A stretch of DNA of 6,423 nucleotides from an uncultured Chlorobiales bacterium. Its GTDB lineage: Bacteria; Bacteroidota; Chlorobiia; Chlorobiales; Chlorobiaceae. The stretch is from NCBI GenBank assembly GCA_903901395.1, contig CAIUQW010000151.1:1-6423 (forward strand). Reading direction: 5' to 3'. The translations under genes were made by a program, and so were the position numbers. The notes beneath the pieces were generated by a model. It did not search any database, was not told where the DNA came from, and was given only the letters and a program-made list of their open reading frames with translations. This document shows positions 1 to 5,955 of this stretch, piece by piece; the stretch's first letter is position 1; every line of letters starts with the position of its first letter.

Positions 1-1490
1 CGGTCGTGGCTCACCACCACGAGGCAGCCGGGGAAGGTGTCGAGGTAATCTTCGAGCACGCGCAGGGTCGGAATGTCGAGGTCGTTGGTCGGCTCGTCGA
101 GAAGCAGCACGTTCGGCGCGCCGATGAGCTGGCGCAACAGGTAGAGCCGCCGCCGCTCGCCGCCCGAGAGGTTGCCGATGGGGTTGTACTGCGCCGCTCC
201 CGAAAAGAGAAATCGTTCGAGCATCTTGGCCGCAGAAACCAGCGTGCCGTCCTTCGTTTTGATCTGCTCGGCCTCCTCCTTGATGTACTCGATGACGCGC
301 CTGGAGTCGTCGAGGTGGCGGCTCTCCTGATCGTAGTAGCCGATTTTGACCGTCGGGCCGATCTCGATGCGCCCGCTGTCGGGCTTGACGCGCCCGGCGA
401 TCATTTCGAGCAACGTGGTTTTGCCGGAGCCATTCGGGCCAATGATGCCGATGCGGTCGCCCTTTTCGAGCATGTAGTCAAAATCCCGAAGCAGAGTCTT
501 CGAGTCGTAGGATTTCGACACGTCGTGGAACTCGACGATCTTCGCGCCGAGTCGTTCCGCGCCGAAGCCGATCTCCATCTCCTGCTTCTGCTCCTTTTTC
601 GGCGCATAGACCAGCGCCTCGGCTCGCTGCAAACGCGCCTTCTGCTTGGTGGTGCGCGCCTTCGCGCCGGTGCGCATCCATTCGAGTTCCTGCTTCGCGA
701 GAGCGTTGCGCTTGCGCTCGTCGCGAACTTCCTGCGCCTCCTCCTCCTCCTTCTGCACGAGGTAGCTCGCGTAACCGCCGGTGTAGGTTTTGGCTGTTTT
801 GCCGTCCAGCTCGATCATGCGGGTGGCCACGCGGTCGAGAAAATAGCGGTCATGAGTAATCAGGATTACCGCGCCAGCGTAACGCTTGATGTAATTTTCA
901 AGCCACTCGACGCTGTCCGCATCGAGATGGTTGGTCGGCTCGTCGAGAATCAAGGCGTCGCTCGGCACCACGAGGGCGTGAGCGAGCGCCACGCGCTTGC
1001 GCTGGCCGCCGGAGAGGGTGCCCATTTTTGCCGTCAGGTCGTTCAGGCCGAGCTTGCCGAGCACCGACTTGGCGTTCGATTCGAGGTCCCACGCGCCGCT
1101 CACGTCGAGATCGTGCGACAGATTCGTCACCTTCTCGATCAGCGCCGCGTCGCCGTCGGACTCCTCCAGCGCCTTCAGCGCCAGCTCGTACTCGCAGATG
1201 AGCGCCATCACCTTGTCGCCCGACTTCAGCACCGCTTCGAGCACGGTGTCCTCGGCGTCGTAGGCGGAATCCTGCGGCAGGTACGAAATCCGCTTTTCGC
1301 GCGAAATCATCACGCGCCCCGAGTCGGGCGTCTCGGCACCGGCAAGAATCTTCATCAGCGTGCTCTTGCCGCTGCCGTTGGCCCCGATGATGCCAATCTT
1401 GTCGCGGTCGTCGATGCCGAACGACACCTCCGTGAACAGCGTTTTCAACCCGTACGTCTTGCCAATCCCCTCGACCGTCAGAAGAACCAT
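1..1490 (-). CDS. uup: ABC-F family ATPase, Uup type (3' end outside window)
   Basis: Soluble ABC-F ATPase with two nucleotide-binding domains and no membrane segment. Reading the minus strand from ATG at 1490 gives 496 uninterrupted codons to the window edge; the C-terminus and stop are not visible. Domain 1 has Walker [10 protein letters not shown] (residues 36-44), Q-loop YLPQD (about 73), signature LSGGQ (159-163), Walker [12 protein letters not shown] (about 180-190) and the H-loop in ITHDR. The inter-domain linker contains [17 protein letters not shown] (about 270-286), typical of Uup. Domain 2 has GPNGSGKTT (351-359), LSGGE (about 441-445), [11 protein letters not shown] (about 462-472) and SHD at the edge. 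Both catalytic glutamates are present. AGGA lies 6 bases before the ATG. Known for the family: ABC-F proteins act on ribosomes, and Uup also has a C-terminal DNA-binding coiled coil, which would lie outside the window. The Uup assignment rests on the linker; another ABC-F subtype is possible. Confidence 0.95.
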   Translation of the reverse strand, partial: MVLLTVEGIGKTYGLKTLFTEVSFGIDDRDKIGIIGANGSGKSTLMKILAGAETPDSGRVMISREKRISYLPQDSAYDAEDTVLEAVLKSGDKVMALICEYELALKALEESDGDAALIEKVTNLSHDLDVSGAWDLESNAKSVLGKLGLNDLTAKMGTLSGGQRKRVALAHALVVPSDALILDEPTNHLDADSVEWLENYIKRYAGAVILITHDRYFLDRVATRMIELDGKTAKTYTGGYASYLVQKEEEEAQEVRDERKRNALAKQELEWMRTGAKARTTKQKARLQRAEALVYAPKKEQKQEMEIGFGAERLGAKIVEFHDVSKSYDSKTLLRDFDYMLEKGDRIGIIGPNGSGKTTLLEMIAGRVKPDSGRIEIGPTVKIGYYDQESRHLDDSRRVIEYIKEEAEQIKTKDGTLVSAAKMLERFLFSGAAQYNPIGNLSGGERRRLYLLRQLIGAPNVLLLDEPTNDLDIPTLRVLEDYLDTFPGCLVVVSHD

Positions 1491-1570
1491 GCCCAATCCT
1501 GTTTATCGCTGAAAAAGGTGCAATATATTCAAATACGCCGCGATTCCCCGCCCGCTGATAAACGCCCCAC

Positions 1571-1598
1571 AAAAAAGCCCCGCATGAAACGGGGCTTT
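1571..1598 (-). terminator. Intrinsic terminator of the 104-residue protein gene
   Basis: A perfect 9-bp stem, AAAGCCCCG (1574-1582) with CGGGGCTTT (1590-1598), encloses a 7-base loop. On the minus-strand transcript the stem runs into six U residues (complement of 1571-1576), as in Rho-independent terminators. On the plus strand no T-run follows, so it serves minus-strand transcription. It lies about 25 bases past the stop of the 1623-1937 gene and about 80 bases before the ABC-F start, so it separates the two genes into distinct transcription units. Confidence 0.85.
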
Positions 1599-1622
1599 CG
1601 TGAGTGATGTTGACGGCCGACC

Positions 1623-1937
1623 TTACCTGCCTTCCTGCTCGCCGGTCGGTTCCAGTTCGCAGGTACCTACCATGCCGATCCTGCTGTTTTCGTTCAGGAA
1701 GAGATAGAGCGGCTTTTCCTCACGCAGAATCGTCATCACGTCGTTGAACCTGCTCAGCGGAAAGTGAATCGAGGGCTCGGGATAACTGACATTGGCCGGA
1801 ATGTCAGTTCCGTCCTTGTAGAAGATGATACTCCCCACATATGAACATTTTTTATAGACATAAATGAGCGCTTCATAGGGGTGGCCGCTGCAATACCAGA
1901 GCTTGTAGGAGTCAAAATCAACCTGGATGGAAGCCAT
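1623..1937 (-). CDS. Small conserved-looking protein of unknown function, 104 aa
   Basis: No recognised family. I take ATG at 1937 as the start because GGAG lies 7 bases upstream on the minus strand; an in-frame ATG at 1994 would add 19 residues but lacks this support. The product MASIQVDFDSYKLWYCSGHP... is 104 residues, ends in TAA at 1623-1625, and has no signal peptide or membrane helix, so it is probably cytoplasmic. Alternating hydrophobic and polar stretches (LIYVYKK, VGSIIFYKDG, KPLYLFLNEN, RIGMVGTCELEP) suggest a small mainly beta fold. Three cysteines (about 16, 31, 93) are scattered and form no metal-binding pattern. The C-terminus is acidic (EPTGEQEGR). A terminator follows directly and a gene-poor region lies upstream, so it is probably monocistronic. 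Coding status is well supported by the ribosome-binding site, terminator and protein-like composition; function cannot be inferred. Confidence 0.85.
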   Translation of the reverse strand: MASIQVDFDSYKLWYCSGHPYEALIYVYKKCSYVGSIIFYKDGTDIPANVSYPEPSIHFPLSRFNDVMTILREEKPLYLFLNENSRIGMVGTCELEPTGEQEGR

Positions 1938-2622
1938 AGAAATTCTCCATTTAACTTTATCAGATAGAACCGAAAAACAGAACAAGTAGTTCACATAGCC
2001 ATAAAATACACACGCAAGGGGTACTCAAAATTTTGCTTTTTATATTCACTTCCCGGCAAGGCACATCCCGGCGAACAGCAAAAAGCACGAAACAGTTACG
2101 GCAAATTTCAGAGTGAATCAGGCAAAGCGCCAGCCACATCAGCATTCTGAAGAGTAGTGTATATATTGAAGGATTTTGCGCGTAGCATAAGATTCATCAA
2201 TTGCTATAGAGAGGCACTCGTGGTAAGGCATAGCAGGAGATCAGGGCCATTTTCCGAAATTTTTTCCACCGGATACACTGAGAGAACACGTTCGGCATGA
2301 CCAAACAGAGTGTTTTCAACACATTATTTACGCCTCTCCCGATACACATGCTCCGTTATTGATGCCAAGAGAGGAATGTAACGACCGCGAGATAACGACG
2401 AAGTTGTAGCGTTTTATCTACCCGAAAAACAGAATGCCACAGGAGCCACGATCAGCTAATATGTACATTGGGGGAAAGCACAAAGATGCCAACTATACCG
2501 TCAGATTTTACATCACTCGAACCGTCGCTTCTTGTTGAAATGAAGGAAAAAAAATAACTGATCTGCTATACGGAATATAGATATTCAAAAAATCATTCCC
2601 TGAACTGATCGCGCTACAAATC

Positions 2623-2659
2623 ATATCCGAAATATTCCATAAAAACGGAATAATGATAT
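2623..2659. repeat. Two-tier AT-rich stem-loop
   Basis: TATTCC (2633-2638) pairs perfectly with GGAATA (2647-2652) across an 8-base loop. An outer pair, ATATC (2623-2627) with GATAT (2655-2659), extends the stem past a small internal loop. No T-run follows on either strand, so it does not look like a terminator. It could be an operator or structured RNA, or chance in AT-rich DNA. Confidence 0.4.
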
Positions 2660-2804
2660 ATTCTGATCAGCAGGGTTTTTACATACAACATAAAACAGAA
2701 GCATCGCATATTTACGTCTCCGCTCAGAAACAGAGACAGAAAACATGAAGCTCCGAGCGAGCAGTTTAGATTGAGAGGAATTGCACAAAAGTACGTGTTC
2801 ATCC

Positions 2805-2823
2805 AAACCGGAGAATCCGGTTT
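2805..2823. repeat. Perfect 8-bp inverted repeat, 3-base loop
   Basis: AAACCGGA (2805-2812) and TCCGGTTT (2816-2823) are exact reverse complements around GAA, a compact hairpin on either strand. Only TTT follows on the plus strand, so terminator function is weak. It lies five bases before the larger inverted repeat at 2829-2869. Confidence 0.6.
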
Positions 2824-2828
2824 AAACG

Positions 2829-2869
2829 CATTTTCCAGGAAAAAGTCTACGACCTCTTCCTGGAAAATG
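2829..2869. repeat. Perfect 13-bp inverted repeat, 15-base loop
   Basis: CATTTTCCAGGAA (2829-2841) and TTCCTGGAAAATG (2857-2869) are exact reverse complements. This is the longest perfect dyad in the gene-poor region. No open frame of note is next to it, so it does not clearly terminate any gene. Candidates are a relic transposon or miniature-element structure, a protein-binding dyad, or the hairpin of an unannotated small RNA. Confidence 0.65.
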
Positions 2870-3008
2870 GGAATAGCTCGAAAACAGGAAATGATTCCCT
2901 GAATGAGAACGAGAAATACTGCTAAATCACCTGAAACCTGAGGATCGAAACCTATTGCACCAAAAAGAAAAAACCACTTAACTCCTTATTATAAAAGAGT
3001 TTGTGTCA

Positions 3009-3024
3009 GGATGAAAAAACATCC
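3009..3024. repeat. Short GGATG/CATCC hairpin with A6 loop
   Basis: GGATG (3009-3013) and CATCC (3020-3024) are exact reverse complements around six A residues. No T-run follows. The dyad is short and may be chance; it is recorded because the surrounding region has no genes and several other dyads. Confidence 0.35.
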
Positions 3025-3287
3025 GAATAGCAGCTCCCGTCGAAAGGGCAATCGGAGACTACTCACCGTCAAGGCTTTCTTGCCAGCTTGGCTTGAAAAA
3101 AATACCGAATCGGAAACACGCATGCGTCCATTCGATGGGAAGTCTATCCCGAAACCCTTTTACGGAGCGTACCGTACAGGGAAATGAATGCTCAAGGCAT
3201 AAGGAGCATCACCTGAAGCTGCCAGTGATGAAACTGAATTCCGCAAAAACTTCGAGAGAGGATCGACAAAAACAACTCAAAATAACG

Positions 3288-3431
3288 TCACACGCCAGCA
3301 GGATCTTTGACGGCCTCAAGCCCTTCAGATAATTGGACTACAATTGGTGATTGCTTTACATACACTATGGCTGTCCCCGTCAGAACCAACGAAAGCAGAT
3401 AGAGGCTGATTGTAATGTAATGCTTTTTCAT
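3288..3431 (-). CDS. Possible small single-pass membrane protein, 47 aa
   Basis: Unrecognised. The minus strand from ATG at 3431 gives 47 codons ending in TGA at 3288-3290; an in-frame TAA lies 15 bases upstream of the ATG, so no other start is possible. The product starts with the basic residues MKKH, followed by a hydrophobic stretch of about 20 residues (YITISLYLLSLVLTGTAIVY, about 5-24) and a short mixed tail (QLSEGLEAVKDPAGV). This layout fits a single-pass inner-membrane micro-protein, or an uncleaved signal anchor. No clear Shine-Dalgarno sequence precedes the start and no terminator follows, which counts against it. The gene would diverge from the plus-strand gene to its right, sharing the AT-rich spacer. 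It is short enough to arise by chance, so coding status is uncertain. Confidence 0.4.
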   Translation of the reverse strand: MKKHYITISLYLLSLVLTGTAIVYVKQSPIVVQLSEGLEAVKDPAGV

Positions 3432-3681
3432 GATGCCATATGTTTAGATTGATTGAACGGAAAAAATCTATAAAAAAAACCAGACAAGAGCAACACCTGA
3501 GCGCATATTAACAATTGTTAAATAATAAATAATTGCAACTTTTCAAAACGTTTTTTTAACGATTGCAAAACAATCAGTAGTTTTTTCAGAGATATATGTT
3601 ATTTAAATAAGTATCGGGCCTTTCACACAGTCGAATTCAATACAGAAAGTCCCGCGTAAAAAGCATATTCAGTCATCACTC
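3432..3681. promoter_or_regulatory. AT-rich divergent spacer with palindromes
   Basis: This very AT-rich spacer separates the possible minus-strand micro-gene from the plus-strand frames starting at 3682. It contains a perfect 14-bp palindrome TTAACAATTGTTAA (3508-3521), a perfect 12-bp palindrome TTATTTAAATAA (3599-3610), a GATTG-CAAAA-CAATC dyad (3561-3575) and several A/T tracts. Such content is usual for divergent promoters with operator sites, but no well-matched -35/-10 pair was found. The regulatory role is inferred. Confidence 0.45.
3508..3521. promoter_or_regulatory. Perfect 14-bp palindrome, candidate operator
   Basis: TTAACAATTGTTAA is identical to its own reverse complement. It lies about 77 bases upstream of the micro-gene start at 3431 and about 160 bases upstream of 3682, in an AT-rich spacer. 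The symmetry and length suit a dimeric helix-turn-helix regulator, but no regulator family is identified. Confidence 0.4.
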
Positions 3682-3865
3682 ATGCCTCTGCAAGTGACCC
3701 GGCAGTCCGAAACAGCGCGACAACCGGCTCCAGTACCGCAGCTCCATGAAAAATCCAGTGCCGATACTTTTCATTTCAGCGATATTTTGAATACCATTAC
3801 TGAATGTACTTCGCCGGTCGTTTCCAGCGCCGGCCTCACCCACCGGCGCTCCGGCTCCGGACATC
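3682..3865 (+). other. Possible N-terminal part of the next gene, in another frame
   Basis: From ATG at 3682 the frame reads MPLQVTRQSETARQPAPVPQ and continues with a protein-like stretch (HEKSSADTFHFSDILNTI, then PVVSSAGLT). In the frame of the next CDS, the stop TGA at 3788-3790 is followed by an open run of 25 codons before its ATG, reading PAPASPTGAPAPDIMPNAMP across that ATG, a plausible linker. Switching from the first frame to the second near 3825-3845 would give one continuous protein about 60 residues longer. This needs a one-base change, such as an extra base in this sequence, or a +1 shift. The alternative is that 3682-3865 is simply the leader of the 3866 gene. Neither ATG has a strong ribosome-binding site. 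Confidence 0.3.
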
Positions 3866-4435
3866 ATGCCCAATGCGATGCCCACTATCGAAGAAAAGCT
3901 CTCCTGGACCGAAACGCCCCTGCCCGAAGCGCTGAAAAACCTCAAGGATGACGAGATCGAGGCGCTCTCCCGATATGTCAAGACAGTGGTTGACTCCAAA
4001 ACAGACGGGTTCGACGAGCTTTACCACGCCATCGGCTCGATCGTGCGCTTCATTCCGCACTTCATCGTCATTCCGCTCATGGTCGAGCACATTCGCCCGC
4101 AGATTTCCGCTGGCGTCTGCCGGACGATGGGCGTCGATCAGGCGGTAAACTACGCCAACGATCTCCCGCTCGAATACTTCAGCGAGGTCTCGCGCCATCT
4201 GGACAACGACCTCATGGCTCGCATCCTCGAAAAGATGAAACGCAACCAGGCCGAGAAGGTGATTCTGTTCGAGCTGCTGCACCACCGCTCTCACATGCTC
4301 GGCATCGCCGAACACCTCGACCGGAAAATGCTTGAATTCGTGGCCAAAAACCTCGACACCAACGGCTTCTCTGAGAGTGATCCTGAGCTTGCGGCGCACC
4401 AGTTGCTGATGGAAAAAATACGTGACCTTCACTGA
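3866..4435 (+). CDS. Alpha-helical cytoplasmic protein of unknown function, 189 aa
   Basis: ATG at 3866 to TGA at 4433-4435 gives 189 residues with no signal peptide. The sequence looks almost wholly helical. A proline-rich, acidic start (about 1-30) leads into repeated helix pairs: IEALSRYVKTVV (31-42), FDELYHAIGSIVRFIPHFIV (49-68), VDQAVNYANDLPLEYFSEVS (90-109), then NDLMARILEKMKRNQAEKVI (114-133) and MLEFVAKNL (155-163). The rhythm of LPxEYFxEVSxxLD followed by a helix and a polar turn recalls the helical repeats of MgtE-type intracellular N domains and related bacterial proteins; this is a resemblance by eye, not an identification. The moderately hydrophobic stretch at 60-73 is interrupted by charged residues and is probably a buried helix. 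GC-rich codon use matches the neighbouring real genes. The start is uncertain because of the possible upstream frame (3682-3865). Confidence 0.85.
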   Translation: MPNAMPTIEEKLSWTETPLPEALKNLKDDEIEALSRYVKTVVDSKTDGFDELYHAIGSIVRFIPHFIVIPLMVEHIRPQISAGVCRTMGVDQAVNYANDLPLEYFSEVSRHLDNDLMARILEKMKRNQAEKVILFELLHHRSHMLGIAEHLDRKMLEFVAKNLDTNGFSESDPELAAHQLLMEKIRDLH

Positions 4436-4481
4436 GCGACAATGGCGTAACAAACGACGCCAACAGATAAACCCGCCTGGC

Positions 4482-4504
4482 TGAAACTATCCGTTGAGTT
4501 TTTT
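4482..4504 (+). terminator. Weak possible terminator after the helical protein gene
   Basis: GAAACT (4483-4488) can pair with AGTTTT (4497-4502, one G-T pair) across an 8-base loop, ending in a T-run. The stem is short and AT-rich, so it would be a weak terminator. It lies about 50 bases after the stop of the 3866-4435 gene, and no better candidate occurs in the 207-base gap before 4643. Confidence 0.25.
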
Positions 4505-4642
4505 CATTGTTTTGCTGAAAGAATTTCCACCTGACAACGTCGTACCGTATGAAAAGGACGGAGTTCGACTTACCCGGCATTTTTTTCAGGGCATTCCGAT
4601 TCCGGCCAGTGAACTTTACCCTGTAATCAAAGGAAACGACCT

Positions 4643-5449
4643 ATGAAAAAATCACTCTTCCTGGCCAGCGCCAGTGTTGCGGGACTGCTGCTATGCACAA
4701 CGCCCCCAAACGATGCGAATGCTGAGGTCAATCTGAATATCAACCTTGGAGGGCCTCTTTATGTGGATGACTACGGCCCCGATTTCATTTACATCGACGA
4801 TTACGGCTTTGCCGTCTCCTACGGCTGGGATTACGATGTGATCCGGTATGGCGATTTTTATTTTATCTATCGCGATGGCGGATGGTTCCGCTCACGGTAC
4901 GTCCGTGGGCCGTGGGCTCCGGTAAGATACTGGAGTCTGCCATACCAGATCAGACGGCACCGCTGGGATGATATCAGACGCCGCCGTGACCATGAATACC
5001 GGCGTCACGACCGGACTTACTGGGAAAGGCACTTCAGGGACCAGCGCCTCCGCGACAGAAGGCCAGACTTCAGGCCCGGCGACAGACCCGACGGCAGGCC
5101 AGACTTCAGGCCCGGCGGACGGCCAGACGGACGGCCCGATTTCAGACCAGACGGACGGCCTGACGGCAGACCGGATGGCAGACCCGACGGTAGGCCCGAT
5201 GGACGACCCGACTTCAAACCTGACGGCAGACCCGACGGCAGACCTGATGGACGGCCCGACGGCAGGCCCGACTTCAAACCGGATGGCAGACCCGATGGCA
5301 AACCAGACTTCAGACCTGGCGGACGGCCGGATGGCAAACCGGATGGACGACCAGACGGACGACCCGATGGCAGGCGCGATGGTGACAGAAACGACAGAGA
5401 TGGCAGGCCTGATGGACGGCCAGACGGCAGGCCGGACGGCAGACCATAA
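4643..5449 (+). CDS. Secreted protein with aromatic head and RPDG-repeat tail, 268 aa
   Basis: No recognised family. AGGA lies 8 bases before ATG 4643, and TAA is at 5447-5449. Residues 1-27 form a typical signal peptide: MKK, a hydrophobic core, and a likely signal peptidase I site after ANA. Cys18 is not in a proper lipobox. Residues 28-100 form an aromatic, acidic head with repeated DDYG and YGDFYFIYRDGGWF-like strands, probably a small beta domain. Residues 101-139 are extremely basic (RRHRWDDIRRRRDHEYRRHDR). From about 139 to the end the chain is almost entirely Arg-Pro-Asp-Gly, with RPDFKP, RPDFRP and RPGG variants, and is predicted to be disordered. The product probably acts in the periplasm or outside the cell. 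The RPDG tail could bind anionic polymers, minerals or metal, but this is inference. It has its own terminator and looks monocistronic. Confidence 0.9.
   Translation: MKKSLFLASASVAGLLLCTTPPNDANAEVNLNINLGGPLYVDDYGPDFIYIDDYGFAVSYGWDYDVIRYGDFYFIYRDGGWFRSRYVRGPWAPVRYWSLPYQIRRHRWDDIRRRRDHEYRRHDRTYWERHFRDQRLRDRRPDFRPGDRPDGRPDFRPGGRPDGRPDFRPDGRPDGRPDGRPDGRPDGRPDFKPDGRPDGRPDGRPDGRPDFKPDGRPDGKPDFRPGGRPDGKPDGRPDGRPDGRRDGDRNDRDGRPDGRPDGRPDGRP
5057..5446 (+). repeat. 12-bp coding tandem repeat (Arg-Pro-Asp-Gly)
   Basis: About 390 bases consist of imperfect copies of a 12-base unit encoding Arg-Pro-Asp-Gly, with periodic Phe-Lys/Arg-Pro insertions giving longer units. Arg is written AGA, AGG, CGA or CGG, Asp GAC or GAT, and Gly GGC, GGA or GGT, so copies differ by synonymous changes while the peptide is kept. 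Stop codons are absent from several other frames, which creates long spurious open frames on both strands. The array is likely to vary in copy number between strains. Confidence 0.9.
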
Positions 5450-5468
5450 AACGCATGAACGATAAACG

Positions 5469-5504
5469 AGGCTGTCTCGGGATCAAACCTGAGACAGCCT
5501 TTTT
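5469..5504 (+). terminator. Strong intrinsic terminator of the RPDG-repeat gene
   Basis: AGGCTGTCTC (5469-5478) pairs perfectly with GAGACAGCCT (5491-5500). Three more inner pairs (GGG 5479-5481 with CCT 5488-5490, one G-T) leave the six-base loop ATCAAA. Five T residues (5500-5504) follow on the plus strand. It starts 20 bases after the stop codon of the secreted-protein gene. Confidence 0.9.
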
Positions 5505-5548
5505 GTTCCCCAAACAAACCCAAGAAGCGCTGAATTCTTACAGAGAAG

Positions 5549-5601
5549 AACAATGCCTGCTTCCGCCCCCCGCCATCATGCCTGTATTGCAGGGCATTGT
5601 T
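5549..5601 (+). repeat. Stem-loop with two competing pairings
   Basis: AACAATGCCTGC (5549-5560) is the reverse complement of GCAGGGCATTGTT (5589-5601) apart from one extra G. Inside the loop, CATGCCTG (5578-5585) can instead pair with CAGGGCATT near 5590-5598, also with one unpaired base. The two hairpins share the same 3' arm and so exclude each other. No T-run follows, so it is not a classical attenuator. Confidence 0.45.
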
Positions 5602-5864
5602 ATAAACAAAGTATCAAGTCACCTCACTTTGACATGATAACAATGCATTTCCTGATTCGGGCTCCGAGAGTGACGCATCGTTTACCGACGAAATATATCT
5701 CTTTATTACGCTTATCACACCACACAGATACATACAAGTTCCTGTCGGCGGCAGGCATCGGCATCGGGTTGATCGCTCTTGGCCAAGGACAGGCAGGAGC
5801 GTTGATTCAATTTTTTTTATGAATCGCTCGTGGAACAATAATACATAAACGTCCTTTTATTACA

Positions 5865-5892
5865 TTTGTAACATTTATAAGCTTTATATACT
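5865..5892 (+). promoter_or_regulatory. Weak candidate promoter of the PAS-domain gene
   Basis: TATACT at 5887-5892 is a good -10 match. The -35 is poor: TTTGTA (5865-5870) with 16 bases between, or TTGTAA with 15. Transcription from here would give a leader of about 55-60 bases before ATG 5956. TTACATTTGTAA, a dyad with 4-base arms, overlaps the -35. Confidence 0.3.
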
Positions 5893-5955
5893 CTCTCAAG
5901 AGGTTGTACCCTTGCACAAGCTCCCGACCAAAACCCCACTGTAAAGTTATCGGCA

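Larger units (their letters stand above)
1938..3287. other. AT-rich gene-poor region, about 1.35 kb
   Basis: No convincing gene was found on either strand. Open frames here are at most about 79 codons, have no ribosome-binding site and show unlikely compositions. The region is visibly richer in A and T than the flanking genes. It holds several stem-loops, annotated separately (2623-2659, 2805-2823, 2829-2869, 3009-3024), and small repeats such as GTGTT-TTC-AACAC at 2310-2322 and a doubled TAACGAC at 2379 and 2393. The part nearest 1937 must hold the promoter of the minus-strand gene, but I see no clear -35/-10 pair. The region could be a decayed gene remnant, a regulatory or structured-RNA locus, or plain spacer. 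Confidence 0.6.
5505..5955. other. Intergenic region before the PAS-domain gene
   Basis: No convincing gene was found. Open frames on both strands (for example plus 5553-5822, 89 codons) have no ribosome-binding site and implausible composition over most of their length. The region holds a stem-loop with two alternative pairings (5549-5601), a GC-rich patch at about 5738-5800 inside otherwise AT-rich DNA, an imperfect dyad around an A/T-only loop (5797-5829: GATTCA with TGAATC, plus GAGC with GCTC), and a weak candidate promoter near 5865-5892. Confidence 0.55.

Noticed and set aside
898..1572. Minus-strand 224-codon frame
   Set aside because: It runs in another frame on the same strand as the ABC-F gene and has Arg/Gly-rich shadow composition; the real gene starts at 1490.
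6..1607. Very long plus-strand open frame (533 codons) across the ABC-F gene
   Set aside because: It is the antisense shadow of the minus-strand ABC-F gene, which carries all Walker, signature and H-loop motifs. The plus-strand reading has a composition unlike any known protein (Arg/His/Leu-rich, with homopolymeric Leu runs).
1960..2145. Minus-strand frame rich in Cys, Leu and Phe (61 codons)
   Set aside because: It overlaps the start region of the 1623-1937 gene, has no ribosome-binding site, and its Cys-rich composition is typical of chance frames.
2462..2557. Short plus frames reading MYIGGKHKDANYTV... and MPTIPSDFTSLEPSLLVEMK
   Set aside because: They are 25 and 23 codons, overlapping in different frames. 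A G-run lies upstream but spacing is poor. Too short to support without conservation data.
2614..2806. Two overlapping minus-strand frames of about 61 codons
   Set aside because: They overlap each other in different frames, have no ribosome-binding site, and are Cys/Phe-rich as expected from AT-rich non-coding DNA.
2990..3100. Possible riboswitch-like sequence (GGGCAATCGGAGACT... and AAGGC)
   Set aside because: I compared it by eye with c-di-GMP, cobalamin and fluoride riboswitch cores and found no adequate match, and no gene follows it.
3093..3332. Plus-strand frame of 79 codons starting with TTG
   Set aside because: No ribosome-binding site, rare start, and unlikely composition. It partly overlaps the possible micro-gene on the other strand.
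3836..4453. Minus-strand 205-codon frame opposite the helical protein
   Set aside because: It is an antisense shadow. The plus-strand product has coherent amphipathic helices and normal composition, while the antisense reading is His/Val/Arg-rich without structure.
4968..5553. Long frames on both strands across the RPDG repeat (TDGQTDGP-like and LPSGRPSG-like)
   Set aside because: A 12-base repeat without stop codons keeps several frames open. Only the frame from 4643 has a signal peptide, ribosome-binding site and a stop just before the terminator.
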